DNA of 62,573 bases from Clostridia bacterium (GTDB lineage Bacteria > Bacillota > Clostridia > Christensenellales > Borkfalkiaceae), in assembly GCA_017558825.1 (NCBI GenBank), contig JAFYTO010000013.1, positions 1-62,573 of the forward strand, in the 5' to 3' direction. Below the pieces are notes generated by a model, which made no database searches, was not told where the DNA came from, and worked only from the letters and a program-made list of their open reading frames with translations. Shown in pieces: positions 49,465-57,734 of the stretch. The first letter of the stretch is position 1; every line of letters begins with the position of its first letter. Position numbers and translations under genes: made by a program.

Positions 49465-49673
49465 TAGAGGCGCAACGCTTATGATAAACGCAAAATTGGG
49501 CTTTGTTTTTGCGCGGTAAAGGAATCGTTGCCGAAGAGTGTAAAATTCCCAAACTTTACATATCTGGGTGTAAAGAAAATATCTTTACAACTGTCACGCT
49601 TTAAGTAGCGTGTTGTGCTATTAAATATGCAAAACTAATTTTCGCAATATTTAATAGTATTGCGAATTTTTTT
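49465..49673 (+). promoter_or_regulatory. Lysine riboswitch (L box) with terminator switch
   Basis: The L-box landmarks are present in order: GAGGCGCAAC near 49467, GGAATCGTTGCCGAAGAG near 49520-49540, CTGGGTGTAAAG near 49564 and ACAACTGTCACGC near 49578. P1 can form between GCGCAAC (49470-49476) and GTTGTGC (49612-49618). CTATTAAATAT (49618-49628) is perfectly complementary to ATATTTAATAG (49647-49657) and would act as the antiterminator, disrupting the terminator at 49641-49673. Bound lysine favours P1, frees the terminator and stops expression of the transporter. Confidence 0.93.
49641..49673 (+). terminator. Riboswitch-controlled intrinsic terminator
   Basis: TTCGCAATA (49641-49649) pairs with TATTGCGAA (49658-49666) around an 8-nt loop, then seven T (49667-49673). 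The loop and left arm are also the partner of the antiterminator. Confidence 0.9.
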
Positions 49674-49692
49674 ATTTAAGGAGTGTGTTGTT

Positions 49693-51393
49693 ATGTTTAA
49701 CGCAAAAAAGTTTTTTAACAAAAAAACTATTACGTTGCTTATATCTGGCGTAGTAATTTTAGCATTACTTATAATTGCCGTAGCAACAAAGGCTGTGCAC
49801 AACTTGCTTGACTGTCCTGACTGTACGGGCGGCGAATGTGACACTTGTGGTGGCGAAGGCGTGGTTAAAGGCTCACTTTGGGCTCTTTTACCACCGGTTA
49901 TTGCAATTGGTTTGGCACTTATTACTAAAGAAGTGTTTAGTTCACTTTTCATTGGTATTTTATCAGGCGCAATACTCGCGTCAGACTTTAATTTCTTAAA
50001 ATCTATTGACCACACAATTAACACTGGTTTAATTAGCGCAGTTTCTGGCACGGCTGGCATCTTTATTTTCTTAATTGAACTTGGTATTATAGTTTCAATA
50101 GTAAATAAATCTGGCGGTTCAAGAGCGTTTGGCGAATGGGCAAAAGAAAACGTAAAATCAAAAGTAGGTGCTCAGCTTTGCACTTTCGTACTTGGCGTTT
50201 TAATTTTTATTGACGACTATTTTAACTGCTTAACCGTAGGTTCAGTTATGCGCCCTATTACGGACAAGCACAAAGTTTCTCGTTCAAAACTCGCATACTT
50301 AATTGACGCAACTGCTGCGCCTATTTGTATGATAGCGCCTATTTCTTCTTGGGCGGCTGCGGTTTCTGAATACGCTGTAGATGGCAACGGTATAGAACTT
50401 TTTGTTATGGCTATTCCATTTAACTTCTACTCGCTTTTAACTTTCGTATTTATTATTGCGTTAGTGTTAATGAAGTTTGATTTTGGCCCAATGAAAGCGC
50501 ACGAAGAAAATGCTGAAAACGGAGACCTTTTCTCTGGTAGAAGAGTAGAACAAGAAGTGGCTGAAGCAAATTTAAGGGGAAGAGTTATCGACCTTATTAT
50601 TCCTATCGTACTTTTAATTGTATGCTCGGTATTTGCTCTCGTTTACGTTGGCGGCATATTTGACGGTGCAACGTTTATTGAAGCATTTGCTAATACGGAT
50701 GCAACCGTTGGTCTTCCTTGGGGTGGCTTAGTAGCTCTTGTTATTACAATTATTTATATGGCTATAAGAAACGTTGTTACGTTTGATGATTCTATGAAGA
50801 GCATTCCACAAGGCTTTATAGCAATGGTTCCTGCAATTTTAATTTTAACGTTTGCAACTGCTCTTAAAGAAATGACTGGCGTTTTAGGTGCTAAATACTT
50901 TATTGGCGACCTTATGAAAAACGGTGCTGGCGTATTAGGCTATTTCTTACCAGCAATAATATTCCTTGTTGCCTGCTTCCTTGCGTTTGCAACAGGAACT
51001 TCTTGGGGAACGTTTGGTATTTTAATTCCTATTGTTACGGCTATGTTCCCAGCAGATAGCACAATTATGGTTATTAGTATGTCTGCTTGCCTTGCAGGTG
51101 CTGTTTGCGGTGACCACTGCTCACCAATTTCAGATACTACAATTATGTCTTCTGCAGGTGCGGAATGCGAACACCTTAATCACGTTACAACACAAGTTCC
51201 TTATGCGGTAAGCGTTGCTGCAATTTCATTTGTAATGTACATATTTGCAGGCTTAATTCAAAATGTTTTACCGTTTGGTTGGGCTGCTGCAGTTTCACTC
51301 ATTTTAGGTTCTTGCTTAACAATTGGTTTCTTGTTTGTAATGAAAAAATTAAGCGCTAAAAAAGAAGAATCAGAAAAAGAAATTTTTGAATAA
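49693..51393 (+). CDS. NhaC-family transporter under lysine control, LysW-like (566 aa)
   Basis: The start at 49693 follows AAGGAG (49678-49683); the longer frame would include the riboswitch terminator. About twelve membrane spans are predicted, and the NhaC-family segments IDDYFNCLTVGSVMRPITD near 180, PISSWAAAVSEYAVDGNG near 215 and GDHCSPISDTTIMSSAGAECEH near 475 are clear. NhaC-superfamily proteins downstream of L boxes are predicted lysine carriers rather than Na+/H+ antiporters. Unusually, residues about 38-50 form a CPDCTGGECDTCGGEG cluster resembling a DnaJ-type zinc ribbon between spans 1 and 2. It is a single gene with its own terminator. Confidence 0.88.
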   Translation: MFNAKKFFNKKTITLLISGVVILALLIIAVATKAVHNLLDCPDCTGGECDTCGGEGVVKGSLWALLPPVIAIGLALITKEVFSSLFIGILSGAILASDFNFLKSIDHTINTGLISAVSGTAGIFIFLIELGIIVSIVNKSGGSRAFGEWAKENVKSKVGAQLCTFVLGVLIFIDDYFNCLTVGSVMRPITDKHKVSRSKLAYLIDATAAPICMIAPISSWAAAVSEYAVDGNGIELFVMAIPFNFYSLLTFVFIIALVLMKFDFGPMKAHEENAENGDLFSGRRVEQEVAEANLRGRVIDLIIPIVLLIVCSVFALVYVGGIFDGATFIEAFANTDATVGLPWGGLVALVITIIYMAIRNVVTFDDSMKSIPQGFIAMVPAILILTFATALKEMTGVLGAKYFIGDLMKNGAGVLGYFLPAIIFLVACFLAFATGTSWGTFGILIPIVTAMFPADSTIMVISMSACLAGAVCGDHCSPISDTTIMSSAGAECEHLNHVTTQVPYAVSVAAISFVMYIFAGLIQNVLPFGWAAAVSLILGSCLTIGFLFVMKKLSAKKEESEKEIFE

Positions 51394-51414
51394 AAAATAA
51401 TTTAGTTAAATTTA

Positions 51415-51450
51415 GTCCGCTTGCTCATTGTTGCAAGCGGACGTTTTTTT
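51415..51450 (+). terminator. Terminator of the lysine transporter gene
   Basis: GTCCGCTTGC (51415-51424) pairs perfectly with GCAAGCGGAC (51433-51442), followed by G and seven T. Confidence 0.93.
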
Positions 51451-51525
51451 GTCTTTTAAACGTGTAAAAATGCATTTTAATTATATAAATATATATAATT
51501 TTTTTACAAATTGGTTTAAATTAAG

Positions 51526-51554
51526 TTTACAAATATACAAAAATATGCTAATAT
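51526..51554 (+). promoter_or_regulatory. Promoter of rpsB-tsf
   Basis: TTTACA (51526-51531) and TAATAT (51549-51554) are 17 bp apart, with an extended -10 (TGC just before the -10). The transcript would carry a leader of about 117 nt. Confidence 0.65.
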
Positions 51555-51561
51555 ATCAAAG

Positions 51562-51678
51562 ATAAAATTCACACTGGGTAATTTCGCCGCACACTGTACT
51601 TTGCAAAATTTTATTATCGACACGGCAAAGCGCGCGGGCTATAACGAAGCTCAGGAGGAATAACGGAGGTAAAAAATT
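51562..51678 (+). other. Long rpsB leader, possibly structured
   Basis: The leader has a repeated CACACTG, a possible TTTGC/GCAAA stem and a GC-rich segment (GCGCGCGGGC) unusual for this genome, then AGGAGG and GGAGG before the ATG. In Escherichia coli S2 regulates its own operon through such a leader. A similar role here is possible but not shown. Confidence 0.35.
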
Positions 51679-52446
51679 ATGGCAGTATGTTCTATGAAAC
51701 AATTGCTTGAAGCAGGTGTTCACTTTGGTCACCAAACAAGCAGATGGAACCCAAAAATGAAAAAGTATATCTATGGTGCGCGCAACAATATTCACATTGT
51801 TGACCTTCAAATCACTGTAGAAGAAATTGAAAAGGCTTACAAATTTGTTGTTGGCGTTGCTAAGGAAGGCAAGTCAATTTTATTCGTAGGCACTAAGAAG
51901 CAAGCTCAAGAAGCTATTCAACAAGAAGCTGAAAGATGCGGTCAATACTACATCAACGCTAGATGGCTTGGCGGTACTTTAACTAACTTCAAAACTATTC
52001 GTTCAAGAGTTGATAGACTCAACAAACTTGACAATATGGAAAAGACGGGCGAATTTGACCTTCTTCCTAAAAAAGAAGTTATTGCATTAAAGGCTGAAAG
52101 AGAAAAATTGCAAACTATTCTTGGCGGTATTAGAGATATGCACACTCTTCCAGGCGCACTCTTTGTAGTTGACCCACACAGTGAAGAAATTGCTATTAAA
52201 GAAGCTAAGAAATTAAACATTCCAGTAGTTGCTATTACTGACACTAACTGTGACCCAGATAACGTTGATTACGTAATTCCTGGTAATGACGATGCTATTA
52301 GAGCCGTTAAACTTATTGCATCTATTATTGCTGACGCTGTTATCGAAGCAAACCAAGGCGCTGACGCTGTTAACCACAACGTTGACGAAGAAGTTGTTTC
52401 TATGGACGAAGCTGTAGAAGCAAAAGCGGAAGAAAAGGCAGAATAA
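51679..52446 (+). CDS. rpsB: Ribosomal protein S2 (255 aa)
   Basis: This is a canonical S2. [19 protein letters not shown] lies at residues 9-27, [15 protein letters not shown] at 29-43, [12 protein letters not shown] near 65 and [14 protein letters not shown] near 92. The C-terminus has [15 protein letters not shown] and [14 protein letters not shown]. The tail is acidic with Glu/Ala repeats. It is part of the 30S subunit and is needed for binding of S1-like proteins and mRNA. GGAGG sits 9 nt ahead. It is followed by tsf after 21 nt, the universal gene order. Confidence 0.98.
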   Translation: MAVCSMKQLLEAGVHFGHQTSRWNPKMKKYIYGARNNIHIVDLQITVEEIEKAYKFVVGVAKEGKSILFVGTKKQAQEAIQQEAERCGQYYINARWLGGTLTNFKTIRSRVDRLNKLDNMEKTGEFDLLPKKEVIALKAEREKLQTILGGIRDMHTLPGALFVVDPHSEEIAIKEAKKLNIPVVAITDTNCDPDNVDYVIPGNDDAIRAVKLIASIIADAVIEANQGADAVNHNVDEEVVSMDEAVEAKAEEKAE

Positions 52447-52467
52447 TTTATTTAAGGAGAGTTTATT

Positions 52468-53127
52468 ATGAGTTTTACAGCACAAGACGTAAAGATGCTC
52501 CGTGAAAAAACGGGCGCTGGTATGATGGACTGCAAAAAAGCACTTGAAGAAACTAATGGTGACGTAGAAAAGGCAGTTGACTATTTAAGAGAAAAAGGCA
52601 TTGCAAAAGCTGCTAAAAAAGCAACAAGAATTGCAGCTGAAGGTATTGTTGATAGTTATATCCACATGGGTGGTAAAGTTGGCGTTTTACTTGAAGTAAA
52701 CTGCGAAACTGACTTCGTTGCTCGTGGCGACCAATTCAAAGAATTAGTTCACGACATCGCTCTTCAAATTGCTGCAGCTAACCCACTTTATCTTGCAAAA
52801 GAAGACGTTCCAGCAGACGTTGTTGAACATGAAAAAGAAATTTTAAGAGCTCAAGCACTCGCTGAAGGCAAACCTGAAAAAATCATTGACAAAATGGTTG
52901 AAGGTAGAATTAAAACTTACTATGATGAAAACTGCTTACTTTGCCAAAAGTTTGTAAAAGACCCTTCTAAAACTGTTGAAGAAATGGTTGTTTCAGCAAC
53001 TGCTACTATCGGCGAAAAGATTTCTGTAAGAAGATTTGTTCGTTATGAAATGGGCGAAGGTTTACAAAAGAAAACTGAAAACCTTGCAGACGCTGTTGCA
53101 GAACAAGTTAATAAAATGAAAAACTAA
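52468..53127 (+). CDS. tsf: Elongation factor Ts (219 aa)
   Basis: The N-terminal UBA-like domain ([19 protein letters not shown] near 7-25, [18 protein letters not shown]) is followed by the core with [19 protein letters not shown] near 72-90. EF-Ts recycles EF-Tu by exchanging GDP for GTP. At 219 residues it is the shorter Bacillota form lacking part of the second core subdomain. AAGGAGA precedes the ATG. A strong terminator follows, so pyrH is separated from rpsB-tsf. Confidence 0.98.
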   Translation: MSFTAQDVKMLREKTGAGMMDCKKALEETNGDVEKAVDYLREKGIAKAAKKATRIAAEGIVDSYIHMGGKVGVLLEVNCETDFVARGDQFKELVHDIALQIAAANPLYLAKEDVPADVVEHEKEILRAQALAEGKPEKIIDKMVEGRIKTYYDENCLLCQKFVKDPSKTVEEMVVSATATIGEKISVRRFVRYEMGEGLQKKTENLADAVAEQVNKMKN

Positions 53128-53132
53128 TTGCT

Positions 53133-53164
53133 AAAAAAAAGGAACGCTCGTGTTCCTTTTTTTT
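53133..53164 (+). terminator. Terminator between tsf and pyrH
   Basis: Eight A and GGAAC pair with GTTCC and eight T around GCTCGT. Confidence 0.9.
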
Positions 53165-53190
53165 AAAAGCATTTTCCAAAGGAGCAAAAA

Positions 53191-53898
53191 ATGGCAGATT
53201 TAAAATATAAAAGAGTTATAGTTAAAATTAGTGGTGAGGCATTGTCTGGCGATAACGGCTTTGGCTTTGATATGGGCATTGTTGATAAGGTTGTTAGCCA
53301 AATTATTGACGTGCACAATTTAGGCGTTGAAGTTGCTATCGTTGTAGGCGCAGGTAACTTTTGGCGCGGTAGGCAAGGCGTAGATATGGATAGGGCAACT
53401 GCAGACCATATGGGTATGATTGCCACCGTTATTAACGCATTATGCTTGCAAGATGCGTTTGAAAGAAAGGGCGTTGACGTTAGAGTTCAAACTGCTTGGG
53501 ATATTTTACGCGTAGCAGAGCCTTACGCACAAAGAAAGGCCGTTAGCCACCTTAAAAAGGGTAGAGTTGTTATTTTTGCTTGCGGTACGGGTAACCCGTT
53601 CTTCTCAACGGATACTGCAGTTGCATTAAGAGCAGCGGAAATTGGTGCGGACGTAATTTTACTTGCTAAAAACGTTGACGGCATTTACGATAGCGACCCT
53701 AAAACAAATAAAGACGCTAAAAAGTACAAGGAAATTAAGTACATTGACTTTATTTCACAAGAACTTAAAGCAATGGATACTGCCGCCGTTGCAATTTGTA
53801 TGGATAATAAAACTCCAATTTTAGCCTTTGGCTTAAACGAGCAAGACTCTATTGTTAGAGTTGTTAAAGGCGAAGACCTTGGCACTTGGATAAGATAA
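53191..53898 (+). CDS. pyrH: Uridylate kinase (235 aa)
   Basis: The amino-acid-kinase-fold UMP kinase has KRVIVKISGEALSGDNGFGFD at residues 5-25, VGAGNFWRGRQGVDMDRATADHMGMIATVINAL near 52-85, and CGTGNPFFSTDTAVALRAAEIGADVILLAKNVDGIYDSDP near 130-170. It phosphorylates UMP to UDP and is hexameric and GTP-activated in most bacteria. AAAGGAG precedes the ATG. Only 26 nt separate it from the tsf terminator, leaving little room for a promoter, so it probably depends on read-through of that terminator. Confidence 0.97.
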   Translation: MADLKYKRVIVKISGEALSGDNGFGFDMGIVDKVVSQIIDVHNLGVEVAIVVGAGNFWRGRQGVDMDRATADHMGMIATVINALCLQDAFERKGVDVRVQTAWDILRVAEPYAQRKAVSHLKKGRVVIFACGTGNPFFSTDTAVALRAAEIGADVILLAKNVDGIYDSDPKTNKDAKKYKEIKYIDFISQELKAMDTAAVAICMDNKTPILAFGLNEQDSIVRVVKGEDLGTWIR

Positions 53899-53908
53899 CA
53901 AAAATAAT

Positions 53909-53937
53909 AAAAGCGACCTATTACGGTCGCTTTTTTT
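53909..53937. terminator. Terminator after pyrH
   Basis: AAAGCGACC pairs with GGTCGCTTT around TATTAC, with T on the plus side and A/T on the other; it serves the convergent AraC gene as well. Confidence 0.88.
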
Positions 53938-53948
53938 AATTGTAAAAT

Positions 53949-54770
53949 TTAATCTTTTTTAAATTGTACGGATTCTTCACTTGGGGCGTAGCCAAAATAT
54001 TCTATGTAGTTACGGTAAAATGAAGTGTATTCGTTAAACCCGCAATAAAGGTAAATTTCCGTTGGTTTTTTGCCAAGTAGTAACATATTTTGCGCGGCAA
54101 GTAGCCTTTTTTCATTTATGTACTTTTTAGGCGAAATTCCCATTTCCTTTTTAAATAATCTATATAAATAGGTTTCGCTCACAAGCAAGTCTTTACTAAT
54201 TTCTTCAATAGAAGTTATTGTAAAAAGTTTGTTGTTTATTATTGAAAGCGCTTCTTTTGTAAGCGCGCTTAAATTTGTCGAGTGCTCGTTTTTTTGCTCG
54301 GTAATAATTTTAAGGTTGTAAAAAAGTTCTTTTAACAAGCAGTGGCTAACTTCAATAAAGTCATTTATTGCAAGGTTAGAACAGTAATAGTCTAACTTTT
54401 TAAAAATGTTCAAAATTATTTCGTTATTTGCAACGTTAATAACGCTTGCGCGCTCAACTATTTTAAATACGTCAATATCTAAAATGCCAGACGGATAAAA
54501 AGTTACGTTGTATCTTTCGTAATTAGTTTTACCGTTAGGAATTAGGCAATGCTTTACATTGGGCGGAGTTAAAATAAGGTCGTTGCGCTTTAGCGGAACT
54601 CTATTATCATCGGCAACGTATGAAAAATCGCCGTCTAAAAACAAAATTAACTCAAAATATGCGTGGCTATGTATATCACTTGTAACCCTTTCGTTTATGC
54701 CTTTTGAATTGTAGTAGTTAAAAATAATTTTATCCGTACTAACGGAATTGTGTAATTTTTCTTGCTTCAT
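53949..54770 (-). CDS. AraC-family regulator of the Gfo/Idh-nag operon (273 aa)
   Basis: The N-terminal cupin sensor (1-155, SDIHSHAYFELILFLDGDFSY with the effector His pair, PPNVKHCLIPNG) is joined to a C-terminal double HTH (about 170-270: ITSIEEISKDLLVSETYLYRLFKKE, ISPKKYINEKRL, EIYLYCGFNEYTSFYRNYIEYFGYAPSE). AAGGGA precedes the start. It is divergent from the operon at 54962, whose promoter contains a TATTGCAATA palindrome over its -35 box, so it probably activates or represses that operon in response to a sugar. Confidence 0.88.
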   Translation of the reverse strand: MKQEKLHNSVSTDKIIFNYYNSKGINERVTSDIHSHAYFELILFLDGDFSYVADDNRVPLKRNDLILTPPNVKHCLIPNGKTNYERYNVTFYPSGILDIDVFKIVERASVINVANNEIILNIFKKLDYYCSNLAINDFIEVSHCLLKELFYNLKIITEQKNEHSTNLSALTKEALSIINNKLFTITSIEEISKDLLVSETYLYRLFKKEMGISPKKYINEKRLLAAQNMLLLGKKPTEIYLYCGFNEYTSFYRNYIEYFGYAPSEESVQFKKD

Positions 54771-54894
54771 AATAAGTCCCTTATAAAAAAATTATATCTT
54801 ATTCTAACAAAAAACTCAAACAAAAAGCGTTCAAAAATTAAAAAATTATTAAATTTAGTTTATAAAATGCAATGTTATTGTGTAGTTTTTGGTA

Positions 54895-54923
54895 TTGCAA
54901 TAGGTATTTTAAAAGGGTATAAT
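54895..54923 (+). promoter_or_regulatory. Promoter of the Gfo/Idh-nag operon with palindrome
   Basis: TTGCAA (54895-54900) and TATAAT (54918-54923) are 17 bp apart. The -35 is embedded in the perfect palindrome TATTGCAATA (54893-54902), a plausible regulator site. Confidence 0.75.
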
Positions 54924-54961
54924 TAAATTAACTTAAAAACAAAAGGCTTAGGAGGCTTAAT

Positions 54962-56038
54962 ATGAAGAAATTAAATTTAGCAATAATTGGTCAAGGCAGA
55001 AGTGGCAAAAGCATACACGGCCATTACTTTACTTCGGAAAATAACAAGTATTGGAACGTTAAATACGTTGTAGAAGAAGACGCTTACCGTCGTGACGTTG
55101 CTTTAAAAATGTACCCAGGTTGCCAAGTGTTTAGTAATTACAAAGAACTTTTTGGCATTAAGGATATTGACGTTGTTGTTAACGTTTCTTATTCTGACGA
55201 GCATTATGAAATTGCAAAAGACTTACTTGAACACGGCTTTAACGTTATGAACGATAAACCTCTTGCAAGAACTATTTACGAGTGCGAAACTTTAATTAAA
55301 ACGGCAAAAGACAACGGCGTAAAAATTATTCCGTTTATGCAAACTTTCTACGCTCCTATCTATTTTAAAACAAAAGAAATTTTAGATAGTGGTATCATTG
55401 GTAAAATTGAACAAATTTCACTTTGCTACAATGGTTTTTCTCGCCGTTGGGACTGGCAAACACTGCAAAAACGCCTTGGCGGCAATATCTACAACACAGG
55501 CCCACACCCAATTGGTATGGCAGCAGGCTTCTTAGGCTTTGATAAAGATATGAAAGTAGTTTATTCTAAACTTGATTTAACTCCACTTTCAGCCGGCGAT
55601 AGCGATGACTATGCTAAAATTTTAGTAACTGCACCTAACAAACCACTTATTGACGTTGAAGTAACTTCAACTGACGCTTTTGGTAACGGCTACGTTATTA
55701 AGGCTCAAGGTACTCACGGTACTTTCAAATGCGGTTTCTTTGATTATGAAATTAAATATTACGTTGACGGTGAAAACGTTGAAAGAAAGCCTATTGAAAC
55801 TTTCTTAGAAGATGCTGACAAGAATCCTGCATACTGCTCAGAAGATTTTATTACTCACACAGTTACAGGCAAGTATAACGGCGAACCATTTGAATTTGGT
55901 ACTGCAAACGTTTACGAACAACTTTACTTCTACTTAACTGAAGGCAAGCCAATGATGATTTCGGCAGAAGACGCTAAATGGGCAATTTACATTATTGAAT
56001 CTGCTCATAACCAAAACCCACTTCCATTAAAGTACTAA
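54962..56038 (+). CDS. Gfo/Idh/MocA-family oxidoreductase 1 (358 aa)
   Basis: An N-terminal Rossmann domain (LAIIGQGRSGKSIHGHYF at residues 5-22) is followed by VVVNVSYSDEHYEIAKDLLEHGFNVMNDKPLART near 70-105 with the DKP motif (usually EKP) that positions the nicotinamide. The C-terminal alpha/beta domain has GGNIYNTGPHPIGMAAGFLG near 180, with the catalytic His. Such enzymes oxidise or reduce a sugar hydroxyl with NAD(P); some act as NAD-dependent glycosidases. AGGAGG precedes the ATG. It is co-transcribed with a second family member and nagB/nagA, so an amino-sugar derivative is the likely substrate. Confidence 0.88.
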   Translation: MKKLNLAIIGQGRSGKSIHGHYFTSENNKYWNVKYVVEEDAYRRDVALKMYPGCQVFSNYKELFGIKDIDVVVNVSYSDEHYEIAKDLLEHGFNVMNDKPLARTIYECETLIKTAKDNGVKIIPFMQTFYAPIYFKTKEILDSGIIGKIEQISLCYNGFSRRWDWQTLQKRLGGNIYNTGPHPIGMAAGFLGFDKDMKVVYSKLDLTPLSAGDSDDYAKILVTAPNKPLIDVEVTSTDAFGNGYVIKAQGTHGTFKCGFFDYEIKYYVDGENVERKPIETFLEDADKNPAYCSEDFITHTVTGKYNGEPFEFGTANVYEQLYFYLTEGKPMMISAEDAKWAIYIIESAHNQNPLPLKY

Positions 56039-56057
56039 AATTTTACGGAGATTTATT

Positions 56058-56948
56058 ATGAAAAAAATTGTTATTTTAGGTTGTGAAAATTCACACGCAG
56101 ATATATTTTTAAGATTTATTAACCAAAACCCTAAATATAGTGACGTTCAAGTTTTAGGCGTATATAGTGAAGAAACTGAACCTCCAAAGGTGTTAAACGA
56201 AAAATTCGGCGTTAAAATTATGGAAAGATACGATGAATTCGTTGGTCAGGTTGACGGCGTTATTAACGTTGCAAGGCATGGCGACAATCACTATAAATAC
56301 CTTGCTCCATACATTAAAGACGGCGTTCCAATGTTCGTTGATAAGCCTGTTTGCATTAGCGAAGAAGAAGCTGTTAAGTTTATGAAAGAAGCAAAAGAAA
56401 ACGGCTGTAAAGTAACGGGTGGTTCTTCACTTAAACACGACGGTGGCGTTCAACTTATCAAAAAGCAAGTAGAAGAAAATTACGATGGTAAAACTTGCGG
56501 CGGTATGGTTAGAGCGGCTATTGACTATAACAGTGAATACGGCGGATTTTATTTCTACGCTCAACACTTTGCTGAAATTACAATGGAAGCGTTTGGCAGA
56601 TTCCCTAAAACCGTTACTGCATATAAAACTGGCGGTGAAGAATTTAAGAAAGGCGACTGCGTAACTATTGTTTTAAAATATGACGATTACTGCGTAACTG
56701 GTATTATTGGCGAGGATATTAACCACTACTATATTGCGCGCGCATCTGAAACTAAATTTGAAGGACACGATATTATTGTTGACGTTCCTGTATTTAAAGG
56801 CGAATTTGATGAGTTCTATGAACTTTTAGATGGAAAAGACCAATTTATTTCTTACAAAGAATTTATTGCGCCTGTATTTGTTATGAATGCTATTGAACGC
56901 GCTATTAAGAGCGGTAAGGAAGAAAAAGTAAACGAATTTGACGTGTAA
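56058..56948 (+). CDS. Gfo/Idh/MocA-family oxidoreductase 2 (296 aa)
   Basis: The protein begins KKIVILGCENSHADIFLRFINQN, a variant Rossmann motif (GCENSHA) instead of GxGxxG. The dehydrogenase loop is GVPMFVDKPVCISEEEAVKFM near 93-113 (VDKP in place of EKP). The C-terminal domain is shorter than in the first enzyme and has AAIDYNSEYGGFYFYAQHFAEITMEA near 155-180 with a His. It may be the partner that reverses an oxidation performed by enzyme 1, a pattern seen in 3-keto sugar pathways. The gap to nagB is 11 nt. The changed glycine motif makes cofactor binding uncertain. Confidence 0.8.
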   Translation: MKKIVILGCENSHADIFLRFINQNPKYSDVQVLGVYSEETEPPKVLNEKFGVKIMERYDEFVGQVDGVINVARHGDNHYKYLAPYIKDGVPMFVDKPVCISEEEAVKFMKEAKENGCKVTGGSSLKHDGGVQLIKKQVEENYDGKTCGGMVRAAIDYNSEYGGFYFYAQHFAEITMEAFGRFPKTVTAYKTGGEEFKKGDCVTIVLKYDDYCVTGIIGEDINHYYIARASETKFEGHDIIVDVPVFKGEFDEFYELLDGKDQFISYKEFIAPVFVMNAIERAIKSGKEEKVNEFDV

Positions 56949-56959
56949 TAGGGGACTTT

Positions 56960-57718
56960 ATGAAACAATTTAAAAAAGATGAATTATTAGTTAAAATTTT
57001 TGAAACGCGTCAAGAAATGGGCAAAGTTGCCGCTCTTGACATTAAGGCAAAAATTAAAGAGCTTTTATCTCAAAAAGCCGAAATCAATATGATTTTTGCG
57101 GCTGCACCATCTCAAAATGACGTGTTAAAATCTCTTGCAGAAGACAAAGAAATTGAGTGGAATAGAGTAAACGCGTATCATATGGATGAATATATAGGAC
57201 TTTCAAAAGACGCTCCACAAGGCTTTGGCAACTTTTTAAAAGACCACATTTTTGGCTTAGCACCATTTAAAAGTATAAACTATATTGACTGCACTGCAAC
57301 TAACCCTGAAGCTGAAGCGGAAAGATATGGCAAGCTTTTACTTGATAACCCAACTGACATTGTTATTATGGGCATTGGCGAAAACGGACACATTGCGTTT
57401 AACGACCCTCCGGTTGCTGACTTTAATGATAAAAAGGTAGTAAAACCTGTAAAACTTGATGAAATTTGTAGGAATCAACAAGTAAACGACGGTTGCTTTA
57501 AGTCAATTGATGAAGTTCCAACACACGCGCTTACTTTAACTGTTCCAACTTTAATGAAAGCGCCATACCTTTTTTGTATAGTTCCTGCTCCTACTAAGGC
57601 AAATGCAGTTTACGCAACGATAAACGGCGAAATTGGCGAAGTTTGCCCTGCAACTGCATTAAGGCTTCATAAAGATTCTATTTTATACTTAGACGGAGAT
57701 AGCTCTGCAAAACTTTAA
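56960..57718 (+). CDS. nagB: Glucosamine-6-phosphate deaminase (252 aa)
   Basis: NagB features are in order: MIFAAAPSQNDVLKSLA near 39-55 (phosphate-binding loop, with AAPSQ for the usual GxxTG-type loop), NAYHMDEYIGL near 72-82 with catalytic Asp, and MGIGENGHIAFNDPP near 138-152, where Asn replaces the usual Asp and Asp replaces the catalytic Glu. CFKSIDEVPTHALTLTVPTLMKA near 175-198 is canonical. It converts glucosamine-6-phosphate to fructose-6-phosphate and ammonia. The ENGHIAFNDP variant is common in Bacillota, so activity is likely. It is followed by nagA after 16 nt. Confidence 0.85.
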   Translation: MKQFKKDELLVKIFETRQEMGKVAALDIKAKIKELLSQKAEINMIFAAAPSQNDVLKSLAEDKEIEWNRVNAYHMDEYIGLSKDAPQGFGNFLKDHIFGLAPFKSINYIDCTATNPEAEAERYGKLLLDNPTDIVIMGIGENGHIAFNDPPVADFNDKKVVKPVKLDEICRNQQVNDGCFKSIDEVPTHALTLTVPTLMKAPYLFCIVPAPTKANAVYATINGEIGEVCPATALRLHKDSILYLDGDSSAKL

Positions 57719-57734
57719 AATTAAAAGGCAAGTT

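Noticed and set aside
49660..49692. Earlier start of the lysine transporter at 49660
   Set aside because: It lies within the riboswitch terminator; the AAGGAG site and ATG at 49693 are clearly the real start.
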